From Verrucomicrobiaceae bacterium (GTDB taxonomy: Bacteria; Verrucomicrobiota; Verrucomicrobiia; Verrucomicrobiales; Akkermansiaceae), in NCBI GenBank assembly GCA_027484055.1, contig JAIXQH010000052.1:1-48427 (forward strand): a DNA stretch of 48,427 bases. The letters are read 5' to 3'. The translations under genes and the position numbers were made by a program. Shown here piece after piece: positions 24,742 to 34,145 of the stretch (positions are counted from its first letter, which is position 1; each line of letters begins with the position of its first letter). The notes beneath the pieces were generated by a model. The model did not search any database, was not told the DNA's origin, and saw only the letters and a program-made list of their open reading frames with translations.

Positions 24742-25461
24742 ATGAGTTCGCTAGATCAAACTTCCTGGAGTTCGAGAATTCAAGATATGCCCTCAGACCG
24801 CCGTCCGCGTGAGAAGCTGGTGGCGAATGGGCCCATGGCTTTGGATAATGCAGAGCTGATGGCGCTGTTTATTTCCACGGGGATGAAGGGGCGGAGCGCG
24901 ATCGATATCGGGCGGGATTTGATCTCGAAATATGGCTCGATGGGTGCCTTGGGTGGGATACCGGTCGCGGAACTCGCTAAGGAAAAAGGACTAGGCCTGG
25001 CAAAAGCGTCGAAGCTCGCCGCAGCCTTCGAGCTGGGCACACGAGTGGCGCGCGAGCAGCTACGAGCGATCCCGCTGGATACGCCGGAGTTGATTTACGA
25101 ATTTTTCGGGCCTCAACTCCGCCATCTAACTCAGGAACAAGTGCTCTGCGCGACGCTGGACTCACGGCTGAGACACATCGGCACGACCCAGATCTCAGTA
25201 GGGACGGTGAGTGAGTCCAGCGCACACCCACGGGAGATTTTACGCGCAGTGATCACTCGCGGCGCTTACGGATTTATCCTGATTCACAACCACCCCTCAG
25301 GGGATCCGAGTCCAAGCCGGGCGGATGAGCTGGTCACGCGGAATCTCATCGATGCGGCGAAGTTGATGCAGGTGACCTTCTTGGACCATGTCATCATCGG
25401 ACGGATGTCTGAGGGGAGAGCTCCCTATTATTCATTTCGCGAGGGAGGAATGATTGAGTGA
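24742..25461 (+). CDS. radC: RadC-like JAB-domain protein
   Basis: A 239-aa protein with an N-terminal helix-hairpin-helix region (LDNAELMALFISTG, GLGLAKASKLAAAFELG) and a C-terminal MPN/JAB domain with HNHPSGDPSPSRAD, the metal-binding His-x-His...Asp set. RadC proteins were once linked to DNA repair; true activity is unknown and a zinc-dependent hydrolase is expected. ATG at 24742 removes an N-terminal extension overlapping the divergent gene. Confidence 0.9.
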   Translation: MSSLDQTSWSSRIQDMPSDRRPREKLVANGPMALDNAELMALFISTGMKGRSAIDIGRDLISKYGSMGALGGIPVAELAKEKGLGLAKASKLAAAFELGTRVAREQLRAIPLDTPELIYEFFGPQLRHLTQEQVLCATLDSRLRHIGTTQISVGTVSESSAHPREILRAVITRGAYGFILIHNHPSGDPSPSRADELVTRNLIDAAKLMQVTFLDHVIIGRMSEGRAPYYSFREGGMIE

Positions 25462-25512
25462 GTTGCAATTCAAGATCAGGTGGGCTTAGTCTTTGAGAGC
25501 GCGCTTTTTGGA

Positions 25513-27993
25513 ATGTATCATCTTCACCTCACTAGGAACCTCAGAAGTCTAGGCTTCCTTCTCGTGGTGGCTGCGATCTTGGGAGGAATCGGGCTGGTGC
25601 TCTGGGCGAATTATACGGGTTTACCGGCCCCTTGGCGCTTGGCGATTGAGCAAGCGGTGGCCAAGCAGGGTGTTTACCTTCGGATTGGCAGCTTGCGCTA
25701 CATCCCATTTCAAGGAGTCGTGGCGACGGATGTGCGGGTCTTTTCTGAGGCAGCGCAGTTGAGGGAAATTTCCCGGCTGGAGAGGATCACTTTAGATTTC
25801 GATAAAACCAAACTGTCGCGCGGGATTTTCCTGCTGAACAAGATCCAATTTACGGATGCCAGATTGGCACTGCCGCTCGACCCGCTGAATCCGAATGCAG
25901 AGATTCTCTCCGTCACGGATGCAACTGGGACGGTCTTTATGCCAGGAAACCGCCGCCTCGAAGTGCGGGATGCTTCCGGTAAAATCGCTGGCATCAGCTT
26001 GACGCTGGACGCCCGCATCATCGGCTACCAGCCAGACGGACAAAAGCCTGCCACTGAGCAGCAAACCGGGCAACGACGTGAACTGGTGGCAAAAATCGTC
26101 AAGGAGCTGGAACAATGGAAGTTCGACCCTCATCGTGCGCCGAATCTACGAATTTCAGTCGAGGGTGATATCAATGACCGCTCAACCATTCGCGCCAAGG
26201 TCAGCCTGGAGTTGAAGAATATCCTGAAAAACGGTCATCAGCTGGACGAACTCAGTGCCGCAGCGGAAATCGATGGCGACCTCATCACCGTGACCTCGCT
26301 CACCGCCATGGATTCGATGGGCGGTTTGATGGCGCACTTGGATTATGACATCGACCACCGAGAAGGCCGTTTCGATGTGAATTCCTCACTCGAAGTCCCG
26401 CAGCTGTTAAAGGCATGGCTAGGTCTGCCCTCCTTGAGCGCCGTGTCGGTAGGCGGCAAACAAGTGTTGGAGGCGGGGGGCGACTTCAGCCTGGATGAAA
26501 CATTCGTTCCCACGTTCCGTATGACGGGCTTCTTGAGCTGTGAGTCGGTGAAAATCCGTGGGATGGATTTCGACACCTTAGAAGGCACCTTTTCGTGGCA
26601 GAACCAGCAGATCTACGTTCGAGACTTCAAACTTACCCGCCCGGATGGTGAGGCGACGGGGAAGGCGATGATCGAGCTCCCCCTAGTCCGCCTGGAGTTA
26701 CACACCACGCTTCCGGTGCCGGTTTATCGCCCCTTTTTCGTGAAGCAGCCGCTAGAAATCGTGCTCAATGATTTCACCGAGCGTGAGGGGGCATCTGTGG
26801 AGGTGGACTTGGCGGGAAGCTTCGATGTCAAGAATCGCACAGCTTGGGGCTACACCGGCAAAGGGCAGGTGAAAAATCTCAACTACAAAGGGGTCCCAGT
26901 GAATGAGGCCGGATGCAAATTTACGCTCAATCACGGGGAATTGGATTTTTACGAGGGAGCGGTCGAGTTCGATTACACTAAATACCCCCTTCGAAAATCC
27001 TTCGACGGACCAGATCAAGCGAGCGCCAAGGTGGGTCGCATTCGTTACGATGCCGCCAAAAAAATGGTGGAAGTCGAGGACGTCCGCGGCGCCATCTGGG
27101 CCGCACCGATGGTCCGGTTTTTTGCGCCAAAAATCGCAGACTCACTCGAGCAGTATCGGTTTCACCGCCCGCCAGAGCTCAAGGCTTCCGGGGCGGTGGA
27201 CGTCACACCGCGCGGGCGCACCGAGTTAGACGTTGCCTTCCGAACTGAGACCGCTGCCGACTATGTTTTTCTCGGGCAGAACGTTACCCTCAATCAGCCC
27301 AGCGCCCTGGTGAGCATTCGCGGGGAAAAAGTGAGCATTATTGACTTAAAAACCAAGGCATTTGAAGGCGAGGTCTCCGGTAAAATCGACTACCTCGGAG
27401 CGGGTAAACTCACGGGAGATTTGAACTGGACGGATCTCGCCCTGCCGACGGTAACCTCCACTTACGGTTTCCAAATGAAGGGCGGTGGCACGGCCACGGG
27501 GCGCTTGGCGTTTTCCCTGAACGACGGAAAAGTCGAGACCATGAATGGCGAGGGTTTGCTGGCCATGGAACACGCCGAACTCTTCGCCGTGCCGATGTTT
27601 GGCCCGCTGACCCCATTGATCGGTGAAGTTTTAAACAATGACCGAGCTGGCTTCCAACGCGCGAAGAATGCCTTTTTCACCTTCAATATCGAAAACGGCG
27701 TCCTGAGTAGCCAAGATTTTAGCACTTCCACCAATTCACTCAACTTCACGGGTGATGGCTCCGTGAATATGAAAGAACGCACGCTCGATATGACCATGAG
27801 AATGAATGCACGGGGGCTACTGGGCATTCTCACCCTCCCCCTTCGTCCCTTTTCTGGCCTGTTCCAATTCCACGGCACCGGACCGCTCCATGACACTCAG
27901 TGGCAGAGCATGAAATACACGCCCGCCCCAGAAAGCCAAGATGACCTTCTGCTTTCACCGCCCAAAGCGAAGCTGATTCAGGATGGCGAGTGA
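25513..27993 (+). CDS. AsmA-like large envelope protein
   Basis: An 826-aa protein anchored by one N-terminal helix (about residues 12-35, LGFLLVVAAILGGIGLVLW) with the rest predicted periplasmic. It is built of beta-rich repeats typical of the AsmA/TamB/YhdP group (LRITLDF-like strands, MTMRMNARGLLGIL, FQFHGTGPLHDTQW at the end). Such bridge-like proteins move lipids between membranes or support outer-membrane assembly. ATG at 25513 places the TM helix near the start; a GTG 33 nt upstream is possible. It follows radC by 51 nt. Confidence 0.75.
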   Translation: MYHLHLTRNLRSLGFLLVVAAILGGIGLVLWANYTGLPAPWRLAIEQAVAKQGVYLRIGSLRYIPFQGVVATDVRVFSEAAQLREISRLERITLDFDKTKLSRGIFLLNKIQFTDARLALPLDPLNPNAEILSVTDATGTVFMPGNRRLEVRDASGKIAGISLTLDARIIGYQPDGQKPATEQQTGQRRELVAKIVKELEQWKFDPHRAPNLRISVEGDINDRSTIRAKVSLELKNILKNGHQLDELSAAAEIDGDLITVTSLTAMDSMGGLMAHLDYDIDHREGRFDVNSSLEVPQLLKAWLGLPSLSAVSVGGKQVLEAGGDFSLDETFVPTFRMTGFLSCESVKIRGMDFDTLEGTFSWQNQQIYVRDFKLTRPDGEATGKAMIELPLVRLELHTTLPVPVYRPFFVKQPLEIVLNDFTEREGASVEVDLAGSFDVKNRTAWGYTGKGQVKNLNYKGVPVNEAGCKFTLNHGELDFYEGAVEFDYTKYPLRKSFDGPDQASAKVGRIRYDAAKKMVEVEDVRGAIWAAPMVRFFAPKIADSLEQYRFHRPPELKASGAVDVTPRGRTELDVAFRTETAADYVFLGQNVTLNQPSALVSIRGEKVSIIDLKTKAFEGEVSGKIDYLGAGKLTGDLNWTDLALPTVTSTYGFQMKGGGTATGRLAFSLNDGKVETMNGEGLLAMEHAELFAVPMFGPLTPLIGEVLNNDRAGFQRAKNAFFTFNIENGVLSSQDFSTSTNSLNFTGDGSVNMKERTLDMTMRMNARGLLGILTLPLRPFSGLFQFHGTGPLHDTQWQSMKYTPAPESQDDLLLSPPKAKLIQDGE

Positions 27994-28098
27994 GAGACAT
28001 TTTGAAAGTCACTCCTTGCGCCACCTCCCGTATGATGTCACAAATCCCCTCACACCGATGATTCAAGATCGGCACCCTAAATTCAAACTTTTCGAACC

Positions 28099-28506
28099 AT
28101 GTCCAATTCATTTTCCTCCCCCAGCTCACTCGATGCCGATGCTGGCGTCCTCCACACTCCATCCGTCGCTCAAGCAGCCAATGATCTCCGGATCGCCTCT
28201 GGAGAAAAAGCTCGCGAACTGGTCCACAGCGCCGAGGAAAAGGCAGCAGCCCTGAAAGAGCGCGCCATCGAGTCTGCCCAACACTTCCGCGAGACGGCCA
28301 CCGAAAAAGCCGCTGCACTGAAAAGCGCTGCAACCGACAAGGCCCTTCATTTCAAGGAATCCGCCACCGAGCAGTGGCAAGACACTCGTGTGAAAGCTCA
28401 GGAACTCCATGAGACCGCTGAGGACTACATCCGCCATAACCCGACCAAATGCGTCTTAGGCGCACTGGGCGTCGGCTTCCTCATCGGCCTCATCGTCCGT
28501 CGCTGA
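28099..28506 (+). CDS. YqjD/ElaB-like (DUF883) membrane-tethered helical protein
   Basis: A 135-aa protein with a long amphipathic Ala/Lys/Glu helix in approximate 11-residue repeats (EKAAALKERAIESA, EKAAALKSAATDKA) and a C-terminal membrane segment VLGALGVGFLIGLIVRR preceded by RHNPTKC. This tail is the hallmark of the DUF883/YqjD group, inner-membrane proteins that bind ribosomes in E. coli. The repeats also resemble stress-related LEA or apolipoprotein-like proteins. It heads a run of three envelope genes before the PilT pair. Confidence 0.7.
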   Translation: MSNSFSSPSSLDADAGVLHTPSVAQAANDLRIASGEKARELVHSAEEKAAALKERAIESAQHFRETATEKAAALKSAATDKALHFKESATEQWQDTRVKAQELHETAEDYIRHNPTKCVLGALGVGFLIGLIVRR

Positions 28507-28522
28507 ATCCTCCAGCAGGACC

Positions 28523-28954
28523 ATGAATTCTTCCCCAGATCGCGGGTCGGCAGAGCCCGATGTGAGTGAAATTCATCAATCATCCTCGGTGAATTGGCGT
28601 GTCGCGTTCATGGAGCTCATCGCCTCTAGGATTTCCATCATCCAGCTCGAATCCAAAGAGGCCGCTTCCGACTTCACTTGCCGTGCGATCCTACTCGCAG
28701 CCGCTGCCGGTTGCATCTTTGCCACTTGGGCGCTCTCTCTCGCAGGCGGCATAACTTGGATCGCGCAGGCGACACACTGCCACTGGAGCCGTGTCGCCCT
28801 GGCCGCAGCGCTCATCCATCTTCTCGCTGCCGTGATCCTCACCCGCAAGGCCACCCGCCCTGTCACCGCCGCCTTCATGGCCACTCGTAATGAATTTTTA
28901 AAAGACCGCAAATGGATCGAAAACTTTCAAACCAGCAAGAAATCCAGCGACTGA
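28523..28954 (+). CDS. phage-holin-family / YqjE-like membrane protein
   Basis: A 143-aa protein with two hydrophobic segments (around 55-80 and 88-108) framed by charged ends, in the DUF1469/YqjE layout (MELIASRISIIQLESKEA before the first helix). It begins 16 nt after the YqjD-like gene, the same order as yqjD-yqjE in enterobacteria. Its role is unknown; membrane stress adaptation is usually suggested. Confidence 0.7.
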   Translation: MNSSPDRGSAEPDVSEIHQSSSVNWRVAFMELIASRISIIQLESKEAASDFTCRAILLAAAAGCIFATWALSLAGGITWIAQATHCHWSRVALAAALIHLLAAVILTRKATRPVTAAFMATRNEFLKDRKWIENFQTSKKSSD

Positions 28955-29289
28955 TCCGTGCCAGCGACTCCGCGCGTCATACCTTGCAGTCCGAGGCGAT
29001 ACTCCTCCGGCAAAAGCTCGACGTTCCCGCGCGGCTGCGGGCCTCATTAAAGTCGAGCCCCACCGGGTGGCTGATGGGCTCATTGGCTTCAGGCTTCGGC
29101 CTAAGTCTAATGTTTCGCCGTCAAGCCCCTCCCCAAGAGAAGAAAAAACGCAGTTTACCCATCACTCTGCTAGGTCTCACCTTGACCGCTGCTCGTCCAC
29201 TCGCAAAAATATGGCTTGCCGATCAAGCGAAGAACTACCTCTCAAATCGCTTGGGCCCGACCACTCCTGCTTCTCAGCGCACACGCTAA
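28912..29289 (+). CDS. small membrane-associated protein, third gene of YqjD/E-like trio
   Basis: A 125-aa protein in the YqjK-like third position. It has a helical N-terminus, a GWLMGSLASGFGLSLMF hydrophobic stretch near 52-68 after SSPTG, a basic KKKR linker, and a second hydrophobic stretch (LPITLLGLTLTAARPLAKIW). Its start overlaps the preceding gene by 43 nt, which suggests coupled translation. No named family is certain. Confidence 0.6.
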   Translation: MDRKLSNQQEIQRLIRASDSARHTLQSEAILLRQKLDVPARLRASLKSSPTGWLMGSLASGFGLSLMFRRQAPPQEKKKRSLPITLLGLTLTAARPLAKIWLADQAKNYLSNRLGPTTPASQRTR

Positions 29290-29301
29290 CCCAATCCATT
29301 C

Positions 29302-30384
29302 ATGTCTGTTCACCAAGTTCTCGATCACGTTGACCAATACCTCCAGCTCGGCCGCGAGTTTGATTGCTCTGATCTCCATCTCGCCACTGCCTACCCGCCT
29401 GCATGGCGGCGCTTTGGCCAGTTGTCCATGATTTGGCCAGACCACCCACCGCTCGCCCCTGAAGAAACCGAGCGCCTCGCCAGATCCTTCCTCAGTGAAA
29501 AAGAATGGGCCCGCCTCGAAGAAAAAGGCGACATCGACTTCGCCTACTCCTCACCCAATGGCCGCTACCGAGCCTCCGTAGTCAAGCAGCGCCTCGGAAT
29601 CGACATGACCTTTCGGATCATCAACGAACAGATCCGCACGCTCGAAGAACTTGGCCTGCCACTCGACCACATCCTTCCCCTCACCCGCTATCAAAACGGA
29701 CTCGTGCTCATCACCGGTTCCGTCGGCTCGGGTAAGTCCACCACTCTCGCCGCTCTGATCGACTTCATCAACCGCGATCGTGAGGACCACATCCTCACCT
29801 TGGAAGACCCCATCGAATACATTTTCCCCTCCAAGGGCTGCCACGTCAACCAGCGCGAGGTCCACAAGCACACCGAGTCCTTCGCTCGTGCTCTCCGGGG
29901 TGCCTTGCGTGAAGATCCAGACGTGATCATGGTCGGAGAAATGCGCGACCTAGAAACCATCCAGCTCGCACTCACGGCTGCTGAGACAGGTCACTTGGTC
30001 CTCGGCACCCTCCACACGGGCAACGCACCACGGACACTCGACCGGGTGCTCGACGTCTTCCCCACCGACCAGCGCGAACAAATCCGCATCATGGTCTCGG
30101 AATCCCTGCGCGGCATCCTTTCCCAACAACTTGTGCCCCGTGCCGATGGAAATGGCCGTGTCATCGCCCTCGAACTTCTGGTGAACTCCCCCGCTGTCTC
30201 AAACTGCATTCGGGAAGGGAAGACCTTCATGCTTCCCGGTGTCATGCAGACCGGTAAAAATGTCGGCATGGTCACCATGGACGAATCACTCCGCCAACTC
30301 TACGCCAAAGGCCTTATCTCCAAGGATGAAGCCCTTTTCCGCTCGGATGATAAAAGCCAAATGAAGGCATTCTTCAAATCTTGA
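29302..30384 (+). CDS. PilT/PilU-type twitching motility ATPase
   Basis: A 360-aa secretion-type hexameric ATPase. Walker A GSVGSGKST (near 143), the Asp box with TLEDPIEYIF, Walker B ALREDPDVIMVGEMRD and the His box GHLVLGTLHTG are all intact. It powers retraction of type IV pili. The ASNCIREGK-like segment replaces the canonical AIRNLIRE of PilT, and PilU-like divergence is seen in the N-terminal domain, so it may be the accessory retraction ATPase. It starts 12 nt after the preceding membrane gene. Confidence 0.85.
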   Translation: MSVHQVLDHVDQYLQLGREFDCSDLHLATAYPPAWRRFGQLSMIWPDHPPLAPEETERLARSFLSEKEWARLEEKGDIDFAYSSPNGRYRASVVKQRLGIDMTFRIINEQIRTLEELGLPLDHILPLTRYQNGLVLITGSVGSGKSTTLAALIDFINRDREDHILTLEDPIEYIFPSKGCHVNQREVHKHTESFARALRGALREDPDVIMVGEMRDLETIQLALTAAETGHLVLGTLHTGNAPRTLDRVLDVFPTDQREQIRIMVSESLRGILSQQLVPRADGNGRVIALELLVNSPAVSNCIREGKTFMLPGVMQTGKNVGMVTMDESLRQLYAKGLISKDEALFRSDDKSQMKAFFKS

Positions 30385-30454
30385 TCTCTCCCAGAGAACC
30401 CTCTCCAAGTTTCCTAGAGTCCACACTCGCAACATTTTTCAAAACTCATTTCAC

Positions 30455-31564
30455 ATGGCCAAGATCGACGAACTCTTTCGCTACCTCATCGACCAAAAAG
30501 GTTCTGACCTCCATTTATCCGAGGGGCAGGTGCCTAAAATCCGCGTCCACGGCGCAGTCGTCACCATCCCAGACCGGGAAGTCCTCCAGGGCGAAAGCTT
30601 CAAGGACCTGCTCGCAGAAATCTGCACCCCCAGTGCTTTCCAGAAATACCTCGAAGGTGGCGACCTCGACTTCGCCTACGAGATGGACGAGCACTCGCGC
30701 TTCCGCTGCAACTACCTCAAACAACAGCAAGGCCTCGGTGCCGTCTTCCGGATCATCCCCACCGAACTCGCCTCCCTCGAAGCCCTCGGCGTGCCAGAAG
30801 TCGTTAAGCAGTTCGGCCACATGCGCGCCGGTCTCGTGCTCGTCACTGGTCCTACCGGTTCCGGGAAATCGACCACCCTCGCCGCTCTACTCGACTACAT
30901 CAATATCAATTTCAACCGCCACATCATCACGGTCGAAGAACCCATCGAATTCGTTCACCGGAATAAACAATCCATCATCACCCAGCGCGAAGTCCCCATC
31001 CAGACCCCGTCATTTGCCGACGGACTGCGGGCCGCCCTACGCCAAGATGCGGACATCGTCCTAGTCGGAGAAATGCGCGACCTCGAGACCATTTCACTCG
31101 CTCTCACCGCTGCCGAAACTGGCCTGCTCGTCTTCGGCACCCTTCATACGAACAATGCCCGTAAGACCGTGGACCGGATCATCGACGTGTTCCCCGCCAA
31201 CCAGCAATCCCAAGTTCGCACCATGTTAGCGGCCTCCCTCCGCGGCGTGGTCGCCCAGCTTCTCTGTAAGCGTATCGATAAACCCGGCCGGACCGCCGTG
31301 CATGAAATCATGTTCGCCACCCCAGCCGTTTCCGCCATCATTCGGGAAGGGGCGACGCAGAAACTCTACGACGTCATCACCGGCGGAAAAAGCGAAGGCA
31401 TGCAGTTCATGGATGAGTCGATCTGGTCGAAACTCCGCGAAGGCATGATCTCCCCTGAGGAAGCGTACATGAAGGCGATTGATAAAACGCGCTTCAAGAA
31501 ATTCCTCCCCGCCCACCTATCCCACCTCGGAGAAGCCTCCGGTGAGAGTCCCATGGCGCATTGA
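30455..31564 (+). CDS. pilT: PilT-type twitching motility ATPase
   Basis: A 369-aa ATPase, closer to canonical PilT than the preceding gene: KGSDLHLSEG at the start, Walker A GPTGSGKST, VEEPIEFVH, Walker B LRQDADIVLVGEMRD, His box GLLVFGTLHTN, and a C-terminal AVSAIIREG segment. With the upstream paralogue it forms the common PilT/PilU tandem; 70 nt separate them. No pilin or PilB/PilC genes are present here. Confidence 0.85.
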   Translation: MAKIDELFRYLIDQKGSDLHLSEGQVPKIRVHGAVVTIPDREVLQGESFKDLLAEICTPSAFQKYLEGGDLDFAYEMDEHSRFRCNYLKQQQGLGAVFRIIPTELASLEALGVPEVVKQFGHMRAGLVLVTGPTGSGKSTTLAALLDYININFNRHIITVEEPIEFVHRNKQSIITQREVPIQTPSFADGLRAALRQDADIVLVGEMRDLETISLALTAAETGLLVFGTLHTNNARKTVDRIIDVFPANQQSQVRTMLAASLRGVVAQLLCKRIDKPGRTAVHEIMFATPAVSAIIREGATQKLYDVITGGKSEGMQFMDESIWSKLREGMISPEEAYMKAIDKTRFKKFLPAHLSHLGEASGESPMAH

Positions 31565-31572
31565 TTTCAGTT

Positions 31573-32496
31573 TCAGAAAATCGCGCGCAGCAGTAGCAGA
31601 TACACCCGCCAGCGTGGGATCTTCGGCCGCTTTTGAAGCGCCTCCCAGCTCACGTCTTGGAGTAATTTCAGGGTATCTACCGCGATCAATGCCGGGAGCA
31701 CTGTGCCCAGACGGAGCCTCCATGAACTGAGTTCTTTGGCGTAGCTCTCCCCCTCAGAAATCCACCGCCGGGCCAAGGTCAGCCAATGCGCGTGGGCCTC
31801 CAGCAACTCTGGAACCCGCTGCGGATCTTTGACCGGTAAGTAACAACGCCCCGCCGCGAGGTCTGCGGGCATATCTCGCAAGATATTGACCAACTGGAGA
31901 CCTTTCCCATACGCCACTCCGCGCTCGATCAGCTCGGATTCCGCAGCCGTGGAAAATTGTGGCCCCAAGGTCAGAAATCCAAGCTTCGTCCAAAACGCCC
32001 CCACACTTCCGGCCACTTTCCAAGTGTAGTCTTCTAAAGTCGCCGCATCTGGCAGCGCGATTGGGTGCTGCTGACTCGCCTCTGCAAAAATCTGCAAGTC
32101 CAACAGCTGCCCATCCGTGATGATTTCCAACACTTCCTGCACCAAACACGCTTCCTCAACGGGTAAGTCCCTGAGCCTCTCGAAAATCTCCCCCGAGCAT
32201 TCCAACAGGCGGCGTTCCTTCGGATCACTCGCCGCGTTGATCAGGCAAATCGGCCAGCGTGGTGCGGCAGACTTCTCCGCCACGGCCTTCTTAAATCGCA
32301 TCAACCACTCCGAGCGAACCGCCACCGGTAGCCCCACGCTATCGGCCAAGGTGTCACTGGTGCGTGCCAGCAGGTAGCCCAGACTCGCGCCCCTTCTCAT
32401 GGGGGCGGGCAGCACCCGTAAGCTCAGAAAAAATGACCGTGAAACTCCCTTGAGCACCTCCACATCGTCCTTTTTCTGTTTCACTAAACTTAACAA
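31573..32496 (-). CDS. squalene/phytoene synthase family protein
   Basis: A 307-aa trans-isoprenyl diphosphate synthase that couples two prenyl diphosphates head to head. The first Asp-rich motif is DTLAD (about 48-52) and the second NILRDMPADLAAGRCYLP (about 203-220). Single-copy placement away from hopanoid or carotenoid genes leaves squalene versus phytoene open; the sequence feels closer to squalene synthase. No ATG is available: TTG at 32496 or GTG at 32484 must start it. It converges with pilT with an 8-nt gap. Confidence 0.8.
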   Translation of the reverse strand: MLSLVKQKKDDVEVLKGVSRSFFLSLRVLPAPMRRGASLGYLLARTSDTLADSVGLPVAVRSEWLMRFKKAVAEKSAAPRWPICLINAASDPKERRLLECSGEIFERLRDLPVEEACLVQEVLEIITDGQLLDLQIFAEASQQHPIALPDAATLEDYTWKVAGSVGAFWTKLGFLTLGPQFSTAAESELIERGVAYGKGLQLVNILRDMPADLAAGRCYLPVKDPQRVPELLEAHAHWLTLARRWISEGESYAKELSSWRLRLGTVLPALIAVDTLKLLQDVSWEALQKRPKIPRWRVYLLLLRAIF

Positions 32497-32753
32497 ACGC
32501 GCCTGGGAAATTTAGTCAACCTGCTTCACACACTTTGAAAAATTAACCTCCTTCCGGCCAATGAAGAGAAATCCAATTGCTGCGGACTGAGATGCTTCGC
32601 GATTTGACGACCGGATGAATGAAGACTCATTTCTTTCTCCAGAGCGGCTTGATCGAGAAATAACGCGCCCAATCCCTCGAACGCGGCCTCTTTCTCCAAG
32701 GGCTCAATGAAGGCTTCTACGCGTCTTAGAACGGGCCCGCTCCACCTGTTTGA

Positions 32754-32965
32754 GACGGCGTGCTGGAGGCGGAAAATCAATTGGGCAAACCCTTTTTGAA
32801 AGCCGCCTCATCGAGAACATCTCGTCCAGAGCCACGGAACCCTTGGAATCCGTGCTCGATGGCATCTTGACCAGCGTCTTGGCCTTTTCGGAGGATGGAA
32901 ATTTCGACGATGACGTCTGCCTTATAAGCACGGATATCGCATGGTCTCGAACCGAGCCGTCCTGA
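32754..32965 (+). pseudogene. C-terminal remnant of a PP2C/SpoIIE-type phosphatase (RsbU-like)
   Basis: The plus strand reads DGVLEAENQLGKPF from 32754, the usual end of the SpoIIE/RsbU phosphatase domain. After a one-base frame change it continues ESRLIENISSR, PLESVLDGILTSVLAFS and NFDDDVCLIST (metal-binding DDD). The N-terminal domain is absent and the frame is broken, so it is non-functional. The surrounding 32497-33339 stretch shows no intact gene. Confidence 0.65.
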
Positions 32966-33339
32966 AATATTTAAGATATATTAATTGTTATCTTATCTAA
33001 ATAGAAAGTTTCTAAGGATATTACCCCCTCTTTGTATTGATAGGTCAATCACGTGTCCTAACATCCAGTTGCCAAAATTGTTCAAAAAAATATGAATTAT
33101 TTTGACGCCATCAACATTTGATGATTGCATCGCCACGCAACGTGGTTCTCCCAACAGCACCCAGCTTGTTGATAGGATGGATAATTTTCTGAAGCGAAGC
33201 CTCCCCCGGAATCATCTTCAGAGATTCTTCTAATCTGTGTCTTAGACCTCTCCCCCGTGGTCCTCGATTCAGTGTCACGACTGGATTTCAACACCCCCGT
33301 TGATGTCCACTAAGCTCACACCCCCACGACACCCCCAAC
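32966..33339. other. AT-rich gap before the PEP-CTERM gene, no gene seen
   Basis: This stretch is more AT-rich than its surroundings, especially 32960-33110, and no plausible ORF or RNA gene was found. It probably carries the promoter of the PEP-CTERM gene, but I cannot point to confident -35/-10 elements. Confidence 0.4.
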
Positions 33340-33972
33340 ATGAAGATGAACAAACTTGTCACCACGCTAGCAGCCGTTATTTTGGCAGTGAATGCTCATG
33401 CGCAGAACATCACTGCGACATTCAACACCGTCGCTCCAGGTGCGAATGTCCGAGGCACTTTCGATAACTCGAACTTCCACACCTATGCTTCTGGAGTTGT
33501 CAACTTCACCTCCACCGGAGGCCCCTTTCAGGGTTTCTGTGCCGAGCCGCTCTCGAGCATCGGCTTTGGTGAGACACTCGTGTATCAAGTGCAGAGTCCA
33601 TTCTCGCTCACCAACTATGATCAAGTCGGCCGCATCGTGACCGCCTTCCTAGCCTCTTCCCAATCCAATGCTGAGGCTGCCGCCGCTCAGTGGGCGATCT
33701 GGGAAGTCACCAATGAGATGACACTCCCCCCATCACTCGCAAACGGGAATAACCGAATCACCCTACCTGGCTATGCCGGCACTCAAGTGCTTGCAGACCA
33801 GTATTTGGCGAACATCTACAGCTTCGCACCGACGAGCATCGTTCGTCTCGCGAATCCAACTCGCCAAGACATCGTGACTTGGACACCGGCGATCGTCGCC
33901 ATCCCCGAGCCTACCTCACTTTTGCTCTGCACCGTCTCAGGCCTTAGCCTACTCCGCCGCCGCAGGAACTGA
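33340..33972 (+). CDS. PEP-CTERM sorted exported protein with thioester-domain-like features
   Basis: A 210-aa exported protein. Residues 1-22 form a signal peptide (cleavage near AHA-QN). The end, IPEPTSLLLCTVSGLSLL followed by RRRRN, is a PEP-CTERM sorting signal processed by exosortase, so the mature protein goes to the cell surface or exopolysaccharide. In between, GFCAEP (near 67-72) and AAAQWAIWEVTNE (near 114-126) match the Cys and Gln positions of thioester-forming surface domains, a resemblance seen by eye. A strong terminator follows. Confidence 0.8.
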   Translation: MKMNKLVTTLAAVILAVNAHAQNITATFNTVAPGANVRGTFDNSNFHTYASGVVNFTSTGGPFQGFCAEPLSSIGFGETLVYQVQSPFSLTNYDQVGRIVTAFLASSQSNAEAAAAQWAIWEVTNEMTLPPSLANGNNRITLPGYAGTQVLADQYLANIYSFAPTSIVRLANPTRQDIVTWTPAIVAIPEPTSLLLCTVSGLSLLRRRRN

Positions 33973-33995
33973 TTTCAACAAGTAGTGGACCTCTT

Positions 33996-34030
33996 AAAAA
34001 GTCTTTCACGCCTGTCGTGGAAGGCTTTTT
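33996..34030 (+). terminator. intrinsic-terminator-like hairpin
   Basis: AAAAAG, then CTTTC and CG, pair with CG, GGAAG and CTTTTT across a 5-nt loop, giving a long stem whose A-rich 5' arm and T-rich 3' end make it bidirectional. It begins 24 nt after the PEP-CTERM stop. Confidence 0.8.
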
Positions 34031-34145
34031 CGCATCCCCCACCTGCGGAGTGGTGGCCTCGCTAAAAATCATCTCTCCTTGGCGGTGAGTTTTTCTTGAA
34101 TCTCCGCCCAAGCCAGCCCATACCCCTCCCGCAAACCAATGCACC

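Noticed and set aside
32526..32780. 84-aa minus-strand ORF
   Set aside because: It has fair composition but overlaps the phosphatase remnant on the other strand and matches no family I know; too little support.
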